A stretch of DNA of 64,000 nucleotides from contig CAXKVV010000058.1 of NCBI GenBank assembly GCA_964058805.1, forward strand, positions 62,001 through 126,000, written 5' to 3'. The notes below the pieces were generated by a model. That model did no database searches, was not told where the DNA came from, and worked only from the letters and a program-made list of their open reading frames with translations. Of the stretch, positions 1 through 10,228 are shown piece by piece (within the stretch, counting starts at the first letter, position 1; each line of letters opens with the position of its first letter). The position numbers and the translations under genes were made by a program. This DNA comes from Schoenoplectus triqueter (taxonomy: Eukaryota > Streptophyta > Magnoliopsida > Poales > Cyperaceae).

Positions 1-451
1 ATAATGAGTCTGTAAGTGCTAATATGTTCAAAGTTATGGAATATATTGAGCAGCTTCAGAAGCTAGGCTGCATGTGAGACTCACAGCTAGTTACGAATAT
101 CGTTTTCGCGTCATTGTCTCCTCGCTATTTGAATTTCATTATGAATTACAATATAATGGGAATGTTGAAGAGCTTGGATGAATTGCTAGGTTTGTTCAAG
201 ACTACCGAGGAGGACATGAACAAAGGATCTGAGAAAATTCTCGCGGTCAGTTCGGCTGGGAAGAAGATTAAGAAGCGTTCCAAGAGCAAGTCTAAGGGCA
301 AGGGTAAGGGGAAAGCTCAAGTGGTGAATTTGAGCGCTTTTAAACCCAAGGATATTTCCGATGTTGAGTGTTTCTACTGCAAGAAGTGCATACATTGGAA
401 ACGTAATTGCCCTCAGTTCTTGGAGGACAAAAAGAACGAAAATGTCCTTTC
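1..451 (+). pseudogene. Copia gag 3' portion, left part of an older split retrotransposon
   Basis: Encodes the second half of a Ty1/Copia gag: a UBN2-type capsid segment, a Lys/Ser/Gly-rich basic linker and one CCHC zinc knuckle (C-F-Y-C, four residues, H, four residues, C) at about 382-423. The reading frame carries an early TGA near 77 and is otherwise mostly open. The sequence stops abruptly at 451, where a complete younger Copia element begins. The matching protease of the same older element resumes at 10224, and the frame reads on across the 5-bp target site when the insert is ignored. The 5' end of this older element lies outside the window. It is a relic, not a functional gene. Confidence 0.85.
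447..451. repeat. Target site duplication CTTTC, left copy
   Basis: CTTTC directly precedes the 5' LTR and is repeated exactly at 10224-10228 after the 3' LTR. Five base pairs is the usual duplication length for Copia integrases. The intact match shows that both LTRs belong to a single insertion event. Confidence 0.92.
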
Positions 452-2551
452 TGTTAGTTTGTAATAATCTTGAAGTCAATAATACGATAAATTTGTTATA
501 TAAAGCTTTGTTCATGAATTGGATATTTAAACGATATTTTGTTTCCTTGAGTATTATTGAATTTATGAATCATTCCGAGTTCATGACTGGAATTGTGAAA
601 CTTCATAATATAGAATATACTCTTAAAAGTCACTAACCAAGGTAATTAGCAGGAACACTAATTAACTGTTATGAGGTTAGTATGTGGATTAAATGATGGT
701 CAAGTTTTACAGACCATAGACAAAGAGTTGTCATTTTAATCACATAAATAGATGTTCTAGGAACATCGTATTTGATAGACCCCGAATGAAACATTAAATG
801 GAATTGTGTTCGTGTCATTAATGTTTTCGTTCAGTATTAAATTCTAAAGTATGAGGTATTCATCTTTCCTACATAGGATATGTATGTGTGTGATTTCTAC
901 CAAACGTTATCCGTAAAAGGTGGCTATAAAGGTAGCTCTTCGGTATACATAACTTATGCGGAGGAAGAGATGGTTTGCCAAAAGTACTATTGTCCCTCAT
1001 ATTTCTATATGAGTTATAGCATCACTGGGCCCCTTGATAGAGTAAGATTATCTGCTAGCAGTATAATTACAAGAGTAATTATATTTGATTATTTACTCAG
1101 GATCAAGAAAAGATTAAGTTTGCAAGGATGACACATACCTACCTTGAAACTGATCTGATAGCTATGAGACAAAAGAATTAAACACAAGTAAATAGTTTAC
1201 TGGATCATGATATTGTACAGTACATCATCATCTGTGTAATTGGATGGTCATAGTGCATTCTGCCAGATGCCTCCTATAATTATAGAAGTTAAAACGGTTT
1301 TAACTCTATTTACCAACATAACACGGATCCTGTCGGGTCACACCGTATAGGAGTTAATCGGAGAATCTTATTGATTAATTATGAATTGTTTATAATTAAT
1401 AATAAGATGGTTATAATTAATTATATATGATATAATTATATTTGTCATAGAGATGACAAGAAGCAAAAATCAGATTGAATTTATAACGTGTTGGACACGT
1501 CGTATAAATTCGCCGAAACAACAACCGAAAAAAATATAATTGTAGATGACAATTATATATATTTGATTTGGATTTTAAAATGTTAATTATGGATTTGAAT
1601 TATGGGCCAAAGCCCATTTATAATTAAAGTCTTAATTAATAATTAAAAGCCCAAAATCAGAAAAGCCCAAAAAAGCCCAAAATCCGAAAAGCCCAAAAAG
1701 GCCCATGATGAGCTCCAAGGGTATTTTGGTAATTTGTCCAAAAGCCCAAGGGTATTTCGGTAATTTGGCCAAAAAGCCCAATGGCGTTTTGGTAAATTGA
1801 ATGAACTTTAAGGGTATTTTGGTCTTTTCACTTTGAAACCTCCTTACTATTCACGAGGGCATTTTGGTAATTTGTCAATTCCATTTTTTCTATAAATAGA
1901 GGGGTAGGGTGAGAGAGAAACTTCCACCAAATCAGTTCTACTTTCTCTCTCCCGGTATACGGTTGTTTCAGAATTCACGGGATCGGTGAATAGTGTTTTT
2001 ACGAAAGTTGCGGTATTTCTGCACATTTGTGAAACAGAATTACTGCGAGTCGTGAATAGTACTATTTCGTCTTTTTCTCGGGTGAATAGTGTTTTTGCGA
2101 AAAACCGCGGTTTACAGTATTTCTGGCAAAAGAAATAAACCGCTCTCTGGTCAGTCCTGGTGGATAACCTACAGAGGCATCAGACGTTTGGTGCTCCGAG
2201 ACAAGCCGATTTTCATTCCAATTAAAATTTGGAAGCGAGGTATAACATCTTATATTAATCTATTTAATTGTTAAGTAGATTAATATTTTAGAAATCAATC
2301 ATGGAGTAGATCAATAAAGGTTTAAAGAGGTGTGTATCTCTCGGTAATCATCCGACACATCACTTTAACCCTAAGCTTAAGTTAGAAGTAAAATAATATT
2401 TTACCGTCTTTTGTAAAGGATTAAATGTCTGTAACTCTCGGTTATTATCCGACATACTTTAATCCCTAACTTAAGTAGAAGTAAAATTTTTGTTCTACGG
2501 TCTTTCCGCAGCTTGAGCATTAATGGGATTTGGGCATTCCGAATCCCAACA
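452..2551 (+). repeat. 5' LTR of the young Copia element
   Basis: 2,100 bp, unusually long for Copia. The U3 part (about 1600-1880) carries repeated GCCCAAAA and GGGTATTTTGGTAATTTG units. A TATA box lies at 1891. Downstream the motif GTGAATAGT occurs three times (near 1986, 2053 and 2082), with an inverted copy near 1847. The last 250 bp hold two diverged copies of a roughly 100-bp block, each with a CTCTCGGTAATCATCCGACA-like core. Equal in length to the 3' LTR with no net indel. Confidence 0.95.
1891..1898 (+). promoter_or_regulatory. LTR TATA box
   Basis: TATAAATA, followed by a GGGGTAGGGTGAGAGAGAAA-type leader, is a good Pol II TATA box placed about 660 bp before the LTR end. An identical copy occurs at 9563 in the 3' LTR. 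It probably marks the U3/R boundary region. Confidence 0.7.
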
Positions 2552-2552
2552 G

Positions 2553-2564
2553 TGGTATCAGAGC
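2553..2564 (+). other. Primer binding site for initiator tRNA-Met
   Basis: TGGTATCAGAGC begins two bases after the LTR end. It is the classic plant Copia primer binding site, complementary to the 3' end of initiator methionine tRNA. Confidence 0.92.
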
Positions 2565-4514
2565 AAAGGCTCTCCCGCTGATTGATTTTCTATAAGGTTA
2601 TATCTTATGCAAATAAGATGCATATACCCCGTATCGGTTTAATTCTTAGATTTGCAGCTTAAAGTCCAAACCAAATAAAATTGGATTTTCTTGGTTCGGC
2701 TCTGTCGACTAAGAAAGTTAAATTAGATTTAAGCTTTCTTTATGCTTTCTTTACGCTTTCTTTTCGAAAACTTTCGATTGTGTTAAAGTATATCTAAGAA
2801 TGTGATGAAGCAATAAAGTACCTAAGTAAGAGCTGTTGATCTCCACACATAAAAGATAAGGTGATGTCAAAGAAAGATGGGAAGTGGATACCTTCGGTAT
2901 TCTTTCTGACATGCCCTTTTACGTGTCCTGATAACTGGCCCAAAAGGAACTTTGTCACGTTACCAAATTACTTTTACGCTTTCGAAGCATGGCAAATGTA
3001 ACTCTTTTGCTTTTTCGAAAACTTTTAGTTATGAAAAGTATATCTATGAATGTGATGAAGCAATAAAGTACCTGAGTAAGAGCTGTTGATCTCCACACCC
3101 GAAAGAGATGGTTCTGTCTAGGAAAGATTGAATTTAAAGTGGTCCTCGTGACCCCGATCTTTCCTGGGAGCCCCTTTTACGTGTCCTGATAACTGGCCGA
3201 AAAGGAACTTTGTCACGTTATCAAATTACTTTATCGTACCAGAAGGAATTAACTGTTTTGAAATCATATAAAATGTTTATATGCTTTTTACGGTATAAAT
3301 AAAGAACAAAGATGAAGTTGCAAAATAAAGAATTGAGAACTGATAGTTATATATGTGACTGATTCACATATATATATACAAAATGTTTGTATGAGCAAGT
3401 AAATTAGATTTACTGCTTTGATATGAAATGTATCTTATCATAGATGCAAAGCTACTTCTATTGGATAGATAGTAGTTATATACGTGACTGATTCATGTAT
3501 ATATATAAAATGTTTGTATGAGCTTGTAAATTGGATTTACCGCTTTAATTATAAATGTGTAAATTAGATTTATCATTTTAAGGAACCGTGAAAGAATGTT
3601 ATGTCAAAGAAAGACTGGAAAAGGAACTTTCAATGGTCTTTCTGGCAGACGTATTTTCACGTGTTCATAAGTCTGTTTAAAGTTAGCTTAATAAACTGAC
3701 TAATTATAAATGTGTAAATTAGATTTATCATTTTAAGGAACCGTGAAAGAATGTTATGTCAAAGAAAGACTGGAAAAGGAACTTTCAATGGTCTTTCTGG
3801 CAGACGTATTTTCACGTGTTCATAAGTCTGTTTAAAGTTAGCTTAATAAACTGACTAATTATAAATGTGTAAATTAGATTTATCATTTTTAAGAAACCGT
3901 GAAGGAAGGTTGTGTCAAAGAAAGACTGGAAAAGGAACTTTCAGTGGTCTTTCTGGCAGACATCTTTTACGTGTTCGTAAGTCTGTTTAAAGTCAGTTTA
4001 ACAAACTGACTGCTTACGATGTTAAACCCGAAAAATTAAGTAATATGCCCTACCTACTCTGTCCTCGCATACCATTGTTCATTGGCAGACGTGACCTACT
4101 CAGTAGGCGTCACCTTTTACCTTTGGTTTTTGAGGGTTATGTCCGACATAACGAATCAAATAGAGTGAGGTTACTTACCAATGATTTCCAAAACAGTTTT
4201 GGGCTTGGGGCAAAGTTTCGTTAAAACATATGATGTTTAGCGAAACCAAGAATCACATAGAGATGTGATTAGCAAAGAGTTGCTTACCTAAGATAATTAA
4301 TAAACGAGTTATTCAACGATAACTTGATTATCAATGAAAATAGGGATCTTGGTCCTAACTACAAACGGGAATAGAACAAATTTGTAGTGGGAGTTTTATT
4401 TGAAATAAGACATTACATGAACAAAGCTAAAAATCTTTACATTTTAAATGTTGTATCACATGGTTAAAGAAACTCTTACTAATACGTTATGTGCGCTCAT
4501 AATCATACTAAGAC
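2565..4514 (+). other. Non-coding leader of the young Copia element with internal repeats
   Basis: About 1.95 kb between primer site and gag with no usable reading frame. It contains two copies of a roughly 95-bp block beginning CTTT(T)CGAAAACTTT (about 2761-2860 and 3010-3105), related blocks with CGTGTCCTGATAACTGGCC (near 2922 and 3181), and a three-copy 155-bp tandem array listed separately. Such leaders usually carry packaging signals; that role here is inference. Confidence 0.7.
3547..4012 (+). repeat. Three-copy 155-bp tandem repeat in the Copia leader
   Basis: Units start at 3547, 3702 and 3857. The first two read as identical; the third has about a dozen substitutions and a small indel. 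Each unit carries AATTATAAATGTGTAAATTA at its start and a CACGTGTTC-like core near its end. Confidence 0.9.
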
Positions 4515-5129
4515 ATGAGAAACTCGAGTACGTCCTTAAATACACTAATCCCTACACAGCCTGCAGTAGACTGCACAGCAAATGAAGTCACCATGTACAA
4601 CAAGCACAAAGAACATGAGCTTGATGTACAAAGTTTCTTGGTCAAGAAATTTAAGGTGACTAAATCTCCGCTGAGTCATAAGATGACTGAGGGCAGCTCT
4701 CTTGACACTCACATGCTCCGTATGACGAGCGATGTTGAGCAGTTGGAGAAGCTTAACAGTCCGTTGAGCAAAGAGTTTGTTACGGATGTTATCCTGAACT
4801 CTCTCCCTCCTAGCTATTCTAATTTCATCAGGAATTATTATATGCTGGGAATGGACAAGAGCTTGTAGGAGCTCAAAGGGATGTTGAGGATCGCTGATGG
4901 GGAGATGAAGAAGAATTCTTCTAACCTCATGATCCAAGAAGGTGGAAATAAGATTAAAAGGACGAAACATAAAGTGACTTCCAAAGTGGCGTTTAAGTAC
5001 AAGAGCAAAGGGAAAATGGTTTCTAATCAGAACACTCCCTAGGCAAAAACCTCTTCTACCTCTGACTGCTTTTACTGTCAAAGTAAAGGTCATTGGAAGA
5101 GGACCTGCCCTAAATATCTGGAGATGTAA
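4515..5129 (+). pseudogene. gag of the young Copia element, broken
   Basis: Capsid-like sequence (LxTHxxRM...LxNSPLSKEFVTDVILNSLP type) followed by a basic linker and a CCHC zinc knuckle, C-F-Y-C-Q-S-K-G-H-W-K-R-T-C, at 5068-5109. In the single frame it has TAG at 4866, TAG at 5040 and TAA at 5127. The N-terminal half expected of a Copia gag is short, so an internal deletion is likely. The product would be a truncated capsid of about 117 residues without the zinc knuckle. The related gag at 1-451 aligns over the C-terminal part. Confidence 0.85.
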
Positions 5130-5159
5130 GGATGGGAAAGGTTCCCAAGACTTCAACTT

Positions 5160-8050
5160 CAGGTATTTTTATTGTTGAAGTTAACGTTGTTACCTCTATT
5201 CATGATTGGGTATTGGATACTGGATCATGTGCTCATATTTGTTCAAATATAGAGACACTAAAGAATAGGAGAAAACTATAAAATAAGGAAATACAACTCC
5301 GAGTTGGAAACGGTGCACAAGTTGCAGCCGTAATAGTCGGAAGTATAGAGTTGTGTTTGCCTAGCGGGCTTGTAATGGAACTTGAAAATGTATATTTTGT
5401 TCCAAGTATTTCCAGAAACATCATTTCAATCTCATGTTTAGAAATGAATGGTTTCTCTTTTGTTATAAAGGACAATGGTTGTTCTATATATAAAGATGAG
5501 TTATATTATGGATCTTCTTTTATGATGAATGATCTTTATATACTGGAAATAGACAAACCTATATTTAACATCAATAAACGACTCAAAACATCTCATGAAA
5601 GTATGACTTTCATATGGCATTATCGCCTTGGTCATATAAACGAGAAACGCATCAAAAGTTACATGAAGTTGGACTTCTTGATAATTTTAATATTGTGAAT
5701 CTTATTTACGTGAAAAATGACCAAATTGTCTTTCTCCAAGAAGGGCGAAAGGACAAGTGACTTATTAGCCCTTATACACATAGATGTATGCAGACCAATG
5801 AGTACTTGTACAAGAAACAGTGATCGCTACTTTATCACATTTATTGATGATTACAGTAGATATGGTTATGTCTACTTGATGAGACATAAGTCTGAATCTT
5901 TTGAAAAGTTCAAGGAATTCAAGACTGAAGTAGAAAATCAACTGAATAAAAGTATTAAGGCCTTACGGTCAGACCGTGGAGGCGAATACTTAAGTTATGA
6001 GTTTATAATGTACTTAAAAGAATGTGGGATAGTCTCACAACTCACACCTCCGGGAATGCCGCAATGGAATGGTGTTTCTGAGAGGAGGAATCAAACTCTG
6101 TTAGACATGGTTTGTTCCATGATGAGTAATACCACACTCCCAAAAATGTTTTGGGGGCACGCACTAGAAACTGCTGCACTAATAATAAATAAGGTTTCAT
6201 CCAAGTCAGTAGAAAAGACTCCATATGAGTTATGATTTGGTAAGATATCAAATATGTCTTATCTTAAAATTTAGGGTTGCAAGGTATTTGTCAAACGTTC
6301 GACTTCTGACAAACTTGGACCCAAAGCTGATAAATGTTTTTTCGTAGGGTATCCTAAGGAAACGAAAGGATATTACTTCTATTATCAGTCCGAGAACAAG
6401 ATAATTGTTGCTCGTCATGGTATATTTTTGGAGAAAGAGTTTCTTGCAAAAGGAAGTAGTGGGAGTAATGTAATACTTGAAGAAATTCAAGATACATCAC
6501 ACAATACAATATCTGATACTGATCAGATAAACCCACCACTTGATTCTTCGGCTAATGAGCATTTGGAAGAACCAAATCTACAAATAGTTGTGGAAGAAGT
6601 TCTAGTCCCGAGCTCATCTACTTCAACGCAAGTTGAAATAGAACTAAATGCGCATACTGATGTGGATGAAGTTCGACAGCCTGAAGAATAAGTGCTACGA
6701 AGGTCACATAGGACAGTTCGTGCACCTTAAAGGTACATGAGACTGCATGAAGTCTCAGTATTTGATGCTGAAGATCCTCTGACCTATGCGGAAGCAGTGG
6801 ATAGACCCGACTCTGATAAATGGCTGGAGGCCATGAGATCCGAAATACAGTCCATGTATGACAACAAGGTTTGGAACCTGGTTGCACCACTTGTTGGGGT
6901 AAAACCCATAGCTAACAAGTGGGTTTTTTAAAAGAAAAACAGGCATGGATGATAATATGATTATTTACAAAGTACGGCTAGTAGCGAAAGGTTTCAAGCA
7001 AATTCTCGACGTAGATTATGATGAAACTTTTTCGTCCGTAGCTATGTTTAAGTCAATTCGGATGCTCCTAGCAATTATCATATTTCATGATTATGAAATA
7101 TGGCAAATGGATGTCAAAACCGTCTTCCTAAATGGAAATTTGGAAGAGGACGTGTATATGATACAGCCCATAAGTTTTGAGGATCCAAAGAATGCTGGGA
7201 AGTTATGCAAGCTTCTCAGATCCATTATGGATTGAAGCAAGCATCACGGAGTTGGAATCTTTGATTTGACGAAGAAGTCAAACAGTTTGACTTCGTCAGA
7301 TGCAAAGAAGAACATTGTGTATACAGGAAAACTAGTGGGAGTGTCATCGCTATTTTAACCCTCTATGTGGACGATATACTCTTAATGGGAAATAATATTC
7401 CCCTATTGCAATCAGCCAAATCTTCATTAAAGAAAGTGTTCTCAATGAAAGATTTGGGCGAGACTGTCTATATACTAGGCATAAAGATCTATAGAGATAG
7501 ATCTAAGAGACTTATTGGATTAAGTCAAAGTACATACATTGATAAAGTGCTGAATCGGTTCAGCACGTAGAATTCTAAGAAAAGATTTCTGCCAATGAAT
7601 CATGGTGCACAGCTTAGCAAGACTCAGTGTCCTTTGACAACTGATGAGCAAAGCATAATGAGTAGAGTACCATATGCTTCGGCTATTGGCTCTATCATGT
7701 ACGTCATGTTGTGCACTCGCCCTGATGTCTCGTACGCTTGGAGTGTGACGAGTAGATATCAGGCTAATCCATGCTAGGAGCACTGGAATGCTGCAAAGAA
7801 TATCTTTAAGTACTTAAGAAGAACTAAGGATATGTTTCTCATCTACGGTGCTGACTCAGAGCTCGTGGTAAGTGATTACACAGACGTTATCACCTCATAT
7901 GAAAAATCATAAATAGAGGCGACGTAAAGATTTGTAAAATTGACACCGTCGGCAACACAGCTGATCCACTTGTAAGATCTCTACCTCAGGCCAAGCACTA
8001 GTTGCACATATCTTCTATGGATTTGAGACACATAGGAGATTGGCTGTGAG
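5160..8050 (+). pseudogene. pol (protease, integrase, RT, partial RNase H) of the young Copia element, broken
   Basis: Protease remnant with WVLDTGS at about 5205-5225. Gag-pre-integrase motif WHYRLGH near 5615. Integrase core from about 5755 with HIDVC, SDRGGEY and NGVSERRNQT, which supply the catalytic Asp, Asp and Glu. Reverse transcriptase runs from about 6760 to 7570, with [10 protein letters not shown] at 7108 and YVDDILL at 7361. Stops include TAA 5279, TGA near 5696, TGA near 6233, TAA 6929 and a stop near 7570, and there is a frame change around 6932-6945. After VSDYTD (about 7870) the text jumps almost at once to the segment that normally follows the RNase H core (RGDVKICKID...TADPL), so about 100 residues including the RNase H active site are missing. 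Not functional. Confidence 0.88.
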
Positions 8051-8112
8051 ATTTTCCTTTAAATCTGAGAGATTTGTATAAGGCATGGCTCAATATGATT
8101 GACTCCAAGCTT

Positions 8113-8122
8113 AAGTGGGAGA
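8113..8122 (+). other. Polypurine tract of the young Copia element
   Basis: AAGTGGGAGA lies immediately before the 3' LTR, the position and composition expected of the plus-strand primer of reverse transcription. Confidence 0.85.
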
Positions 8123-8123
8123 T

Positions 8124-10223
8124 TGTTAGTTTGTAATAATCTTGAAGTCAATAATACGATAAATTTGTTATATAAAGCTTTGTTCATGAATTGGATATTT
8201 AAACGATATTTTGTTTCCTTGAGTATTATTGAATTTATGAATCATTCCGAGTTCATGACTGGAATTGTGAAACTTCATAATATAGAATATACTCTTAAAA
8301 GTCACTAACCAAGGTAATTAGCAGGAACACTAATTAACCGTTATGAGGTTAGTATGTGGATTAAATGATGGTCAAGTTTTACAGACCATAGACAAAGAGT
8401 TGTCATTTTAATCACATAAATAGATGTTCTAGGAACATCGTATTTGATAGACCCCGAATGAAACATTAAATGGAATTGTGTTCGTGTCATTAATGTTTTC
8501 GTTCAGTATTAAATTCTAAAGTATGAGGTATTCATCTTTCCTACATAGGATATGTATGTGTGTGATTTCTACCAAACGTTATCCGTAAAAGGTGGCTATA
8601 AAGGTAGCTCTTCGGTATACATAACTTATGCGGAGGAAGAGATGGTTTGCCAAAAGTACTATTGTCCCTCATATTTCTATATGAGTTATAGCATCACTGG
8701 GCCCCTTGATAGAGTAAGATTATCTGCTAGCAGTATAATTACAAGAGTAATTATATTTGATTATTTACTCAGGATCAAGAAAAGATTAAGTTTGCAAGGA
8801 TGACACATATCTACCTTGAAACTGATCTGATAGCTATGAGACAAAAGAATTAAACACAAGTAAATAGTTTACTGGATCATGATATTGTACAGTACATCAT
8901 CATCTGTGTAATTGGATGGTCATAGTGCATTCTGCCAGATGCCTCCTATGATTATAGAAGTTAAAACGGTTTTAACTCTATTTACCAACATAACACGGAT
9001 CCTGTCGGGTCACACCGTATAGGAGTTAATCGGAGAATCTTATTGATTAATTATGAATTGTTTATAATTAATAATAAGATGGTTATAATTAATTATATAT
9101 GATATAATTATATTTGTCATAGAGATGACAAGAAGCAAAAATCAGATTGAATTTATAACGTGTTGGACACGTCGTATAAATTCGCCGAAACAACAACCGA
9201 AAAAAATATAATTGTAGATGACAATTATATATATTTGATTTGGATTTTAAAATGTTAATTATGGATTTGAATTATGGGCCAAAGCCCATTTATAATTAAA
9301 GTCTTAATTAATAATTAAAAGCCCAAAATCAGAAAAGCCCAAAAAAGCCCAAAATCCGAAAAGCCCAAAAAGGCCCATGATGAGCTCCAAGGGTATTTTG
9401 GTAATTTGTCCAAAAGCCCAAGGGTATTTCGGTAATTTGGCCAAAAAGCCCAATGGCGTTTTGGTAAATTGAATGAACTTTAAGGGTATTTTGGTCTTTT
9501 CACTTTGAAACCTCCTTACTATTCACGAGGGCATTTTGGTAATTTGTCAATTCCATTTTTTCTATAAATAGAGGGGTAGGGTGAGAGAGAAACTTCCACC
9601 AAATCAGTTCTACTTTCTCTCTCCCGGTATACGGTTGTTTCAGAATTCACGGGATCGGTGAATAGTGTTTTTACGAAAGTTGCGGTATTTCTGCACATTT
9701 GTGAAACAGAATTACTGCGAGTCGTGAATAGTACTATTTCGTCTTTTTCTCGGGTGAATAGTGTTTTTGCGAAAAACCGCGGTTTACAGTATTTCTGGCA
9801 AAAGAAATAAACCGCTCTCTGGTCAGTCCTGGTGGATAACCTACAGAGGCATCAGACGTTTGGTGCTCCGAGACAAGCCGATTTTCATTCCAATTAAAAT
9901 TTGGAAGCGAGGTATAACATCTTATATTAATCTATTTAATTGTTAAGTAGATTAATATTTTAGAAATCAATCATGGAGTAGATCAATAAAGGTTTAAAGA
10001 GGTGTGTATCTCTCGGTAATCATCCGACACATCACTTTAACCCTAAGCTTAAGTTAGAAGTAAAATAATATTTTACCGTCTTTTGTAAAGGATTAAATGT
10101 CTGTAACTCTCGGTTATTATCCGACATACTTTAATCCCTAACTTAAGTAGAAGTAAAATTTTTGTTCTACGGTCTTTCCGCAGCTTGAGCATTAATGGGA
10201 TTTGGGCATTCCGAATCCCAACA
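8124..10223 (+). repeat. 3' LTR of the young Copia element
   Basis: Same 2,100-bp length as the 5' LTR at an exact offset of 7,672 bp, with three transitions between the two copies. A TATA box copy lies at 9563, so it could drive read-through into the flank at 10224; no intact gene follows directly. Confidence 0.95.
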
Positions 10224-10228
10224 CTTTC
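10224..10228. repeat. Target site duplication CTTTC, right copy
   Basis: Matches 447-451 exactly. Confidence 0.92.

Larger units (their letters stand above)
452..10223 (+). mobile_element. Complete Ty1/Copia LTR retrotransposon, young but coding-defective
   Basis: A 9,772-bp element with two 2,100-bp LTRs (452-2551 and 8124-10223), both starting TGTTAG and ending CCAACA, and a CTTTC duplication on both sides. A primer binding site for initiator tRNA-Met follows the 5' LTR and a polypurine tract precedes the 3' LTR. Domain order gag, protease, integrase, reverse transcriptase, RNase H marks it as Copia. LTRs differ at only three positions that I found (667/8339, 1138/8810, 1278/8950, all transitions), so insertion is recent. 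The coding region carries several in-frame stops, frameshifts and a deletion in RNase H, so it cannot encode its own machinery. It is inserted in an older relative. Confidence 0.95.

Noticed and set aside
880..1131. 83-codon frame in the LTR, repeated at 8552
   Set aside because: It occurs in both LTR copies only because the LTRs are duplicates; there is no recognisable domain and LTRs are not expected to code.
4545..5156. 203-codon open frame on the minus strand
   Set aside because: It is the antisense shadow of the gag pseudogene and has no recognisable domain.
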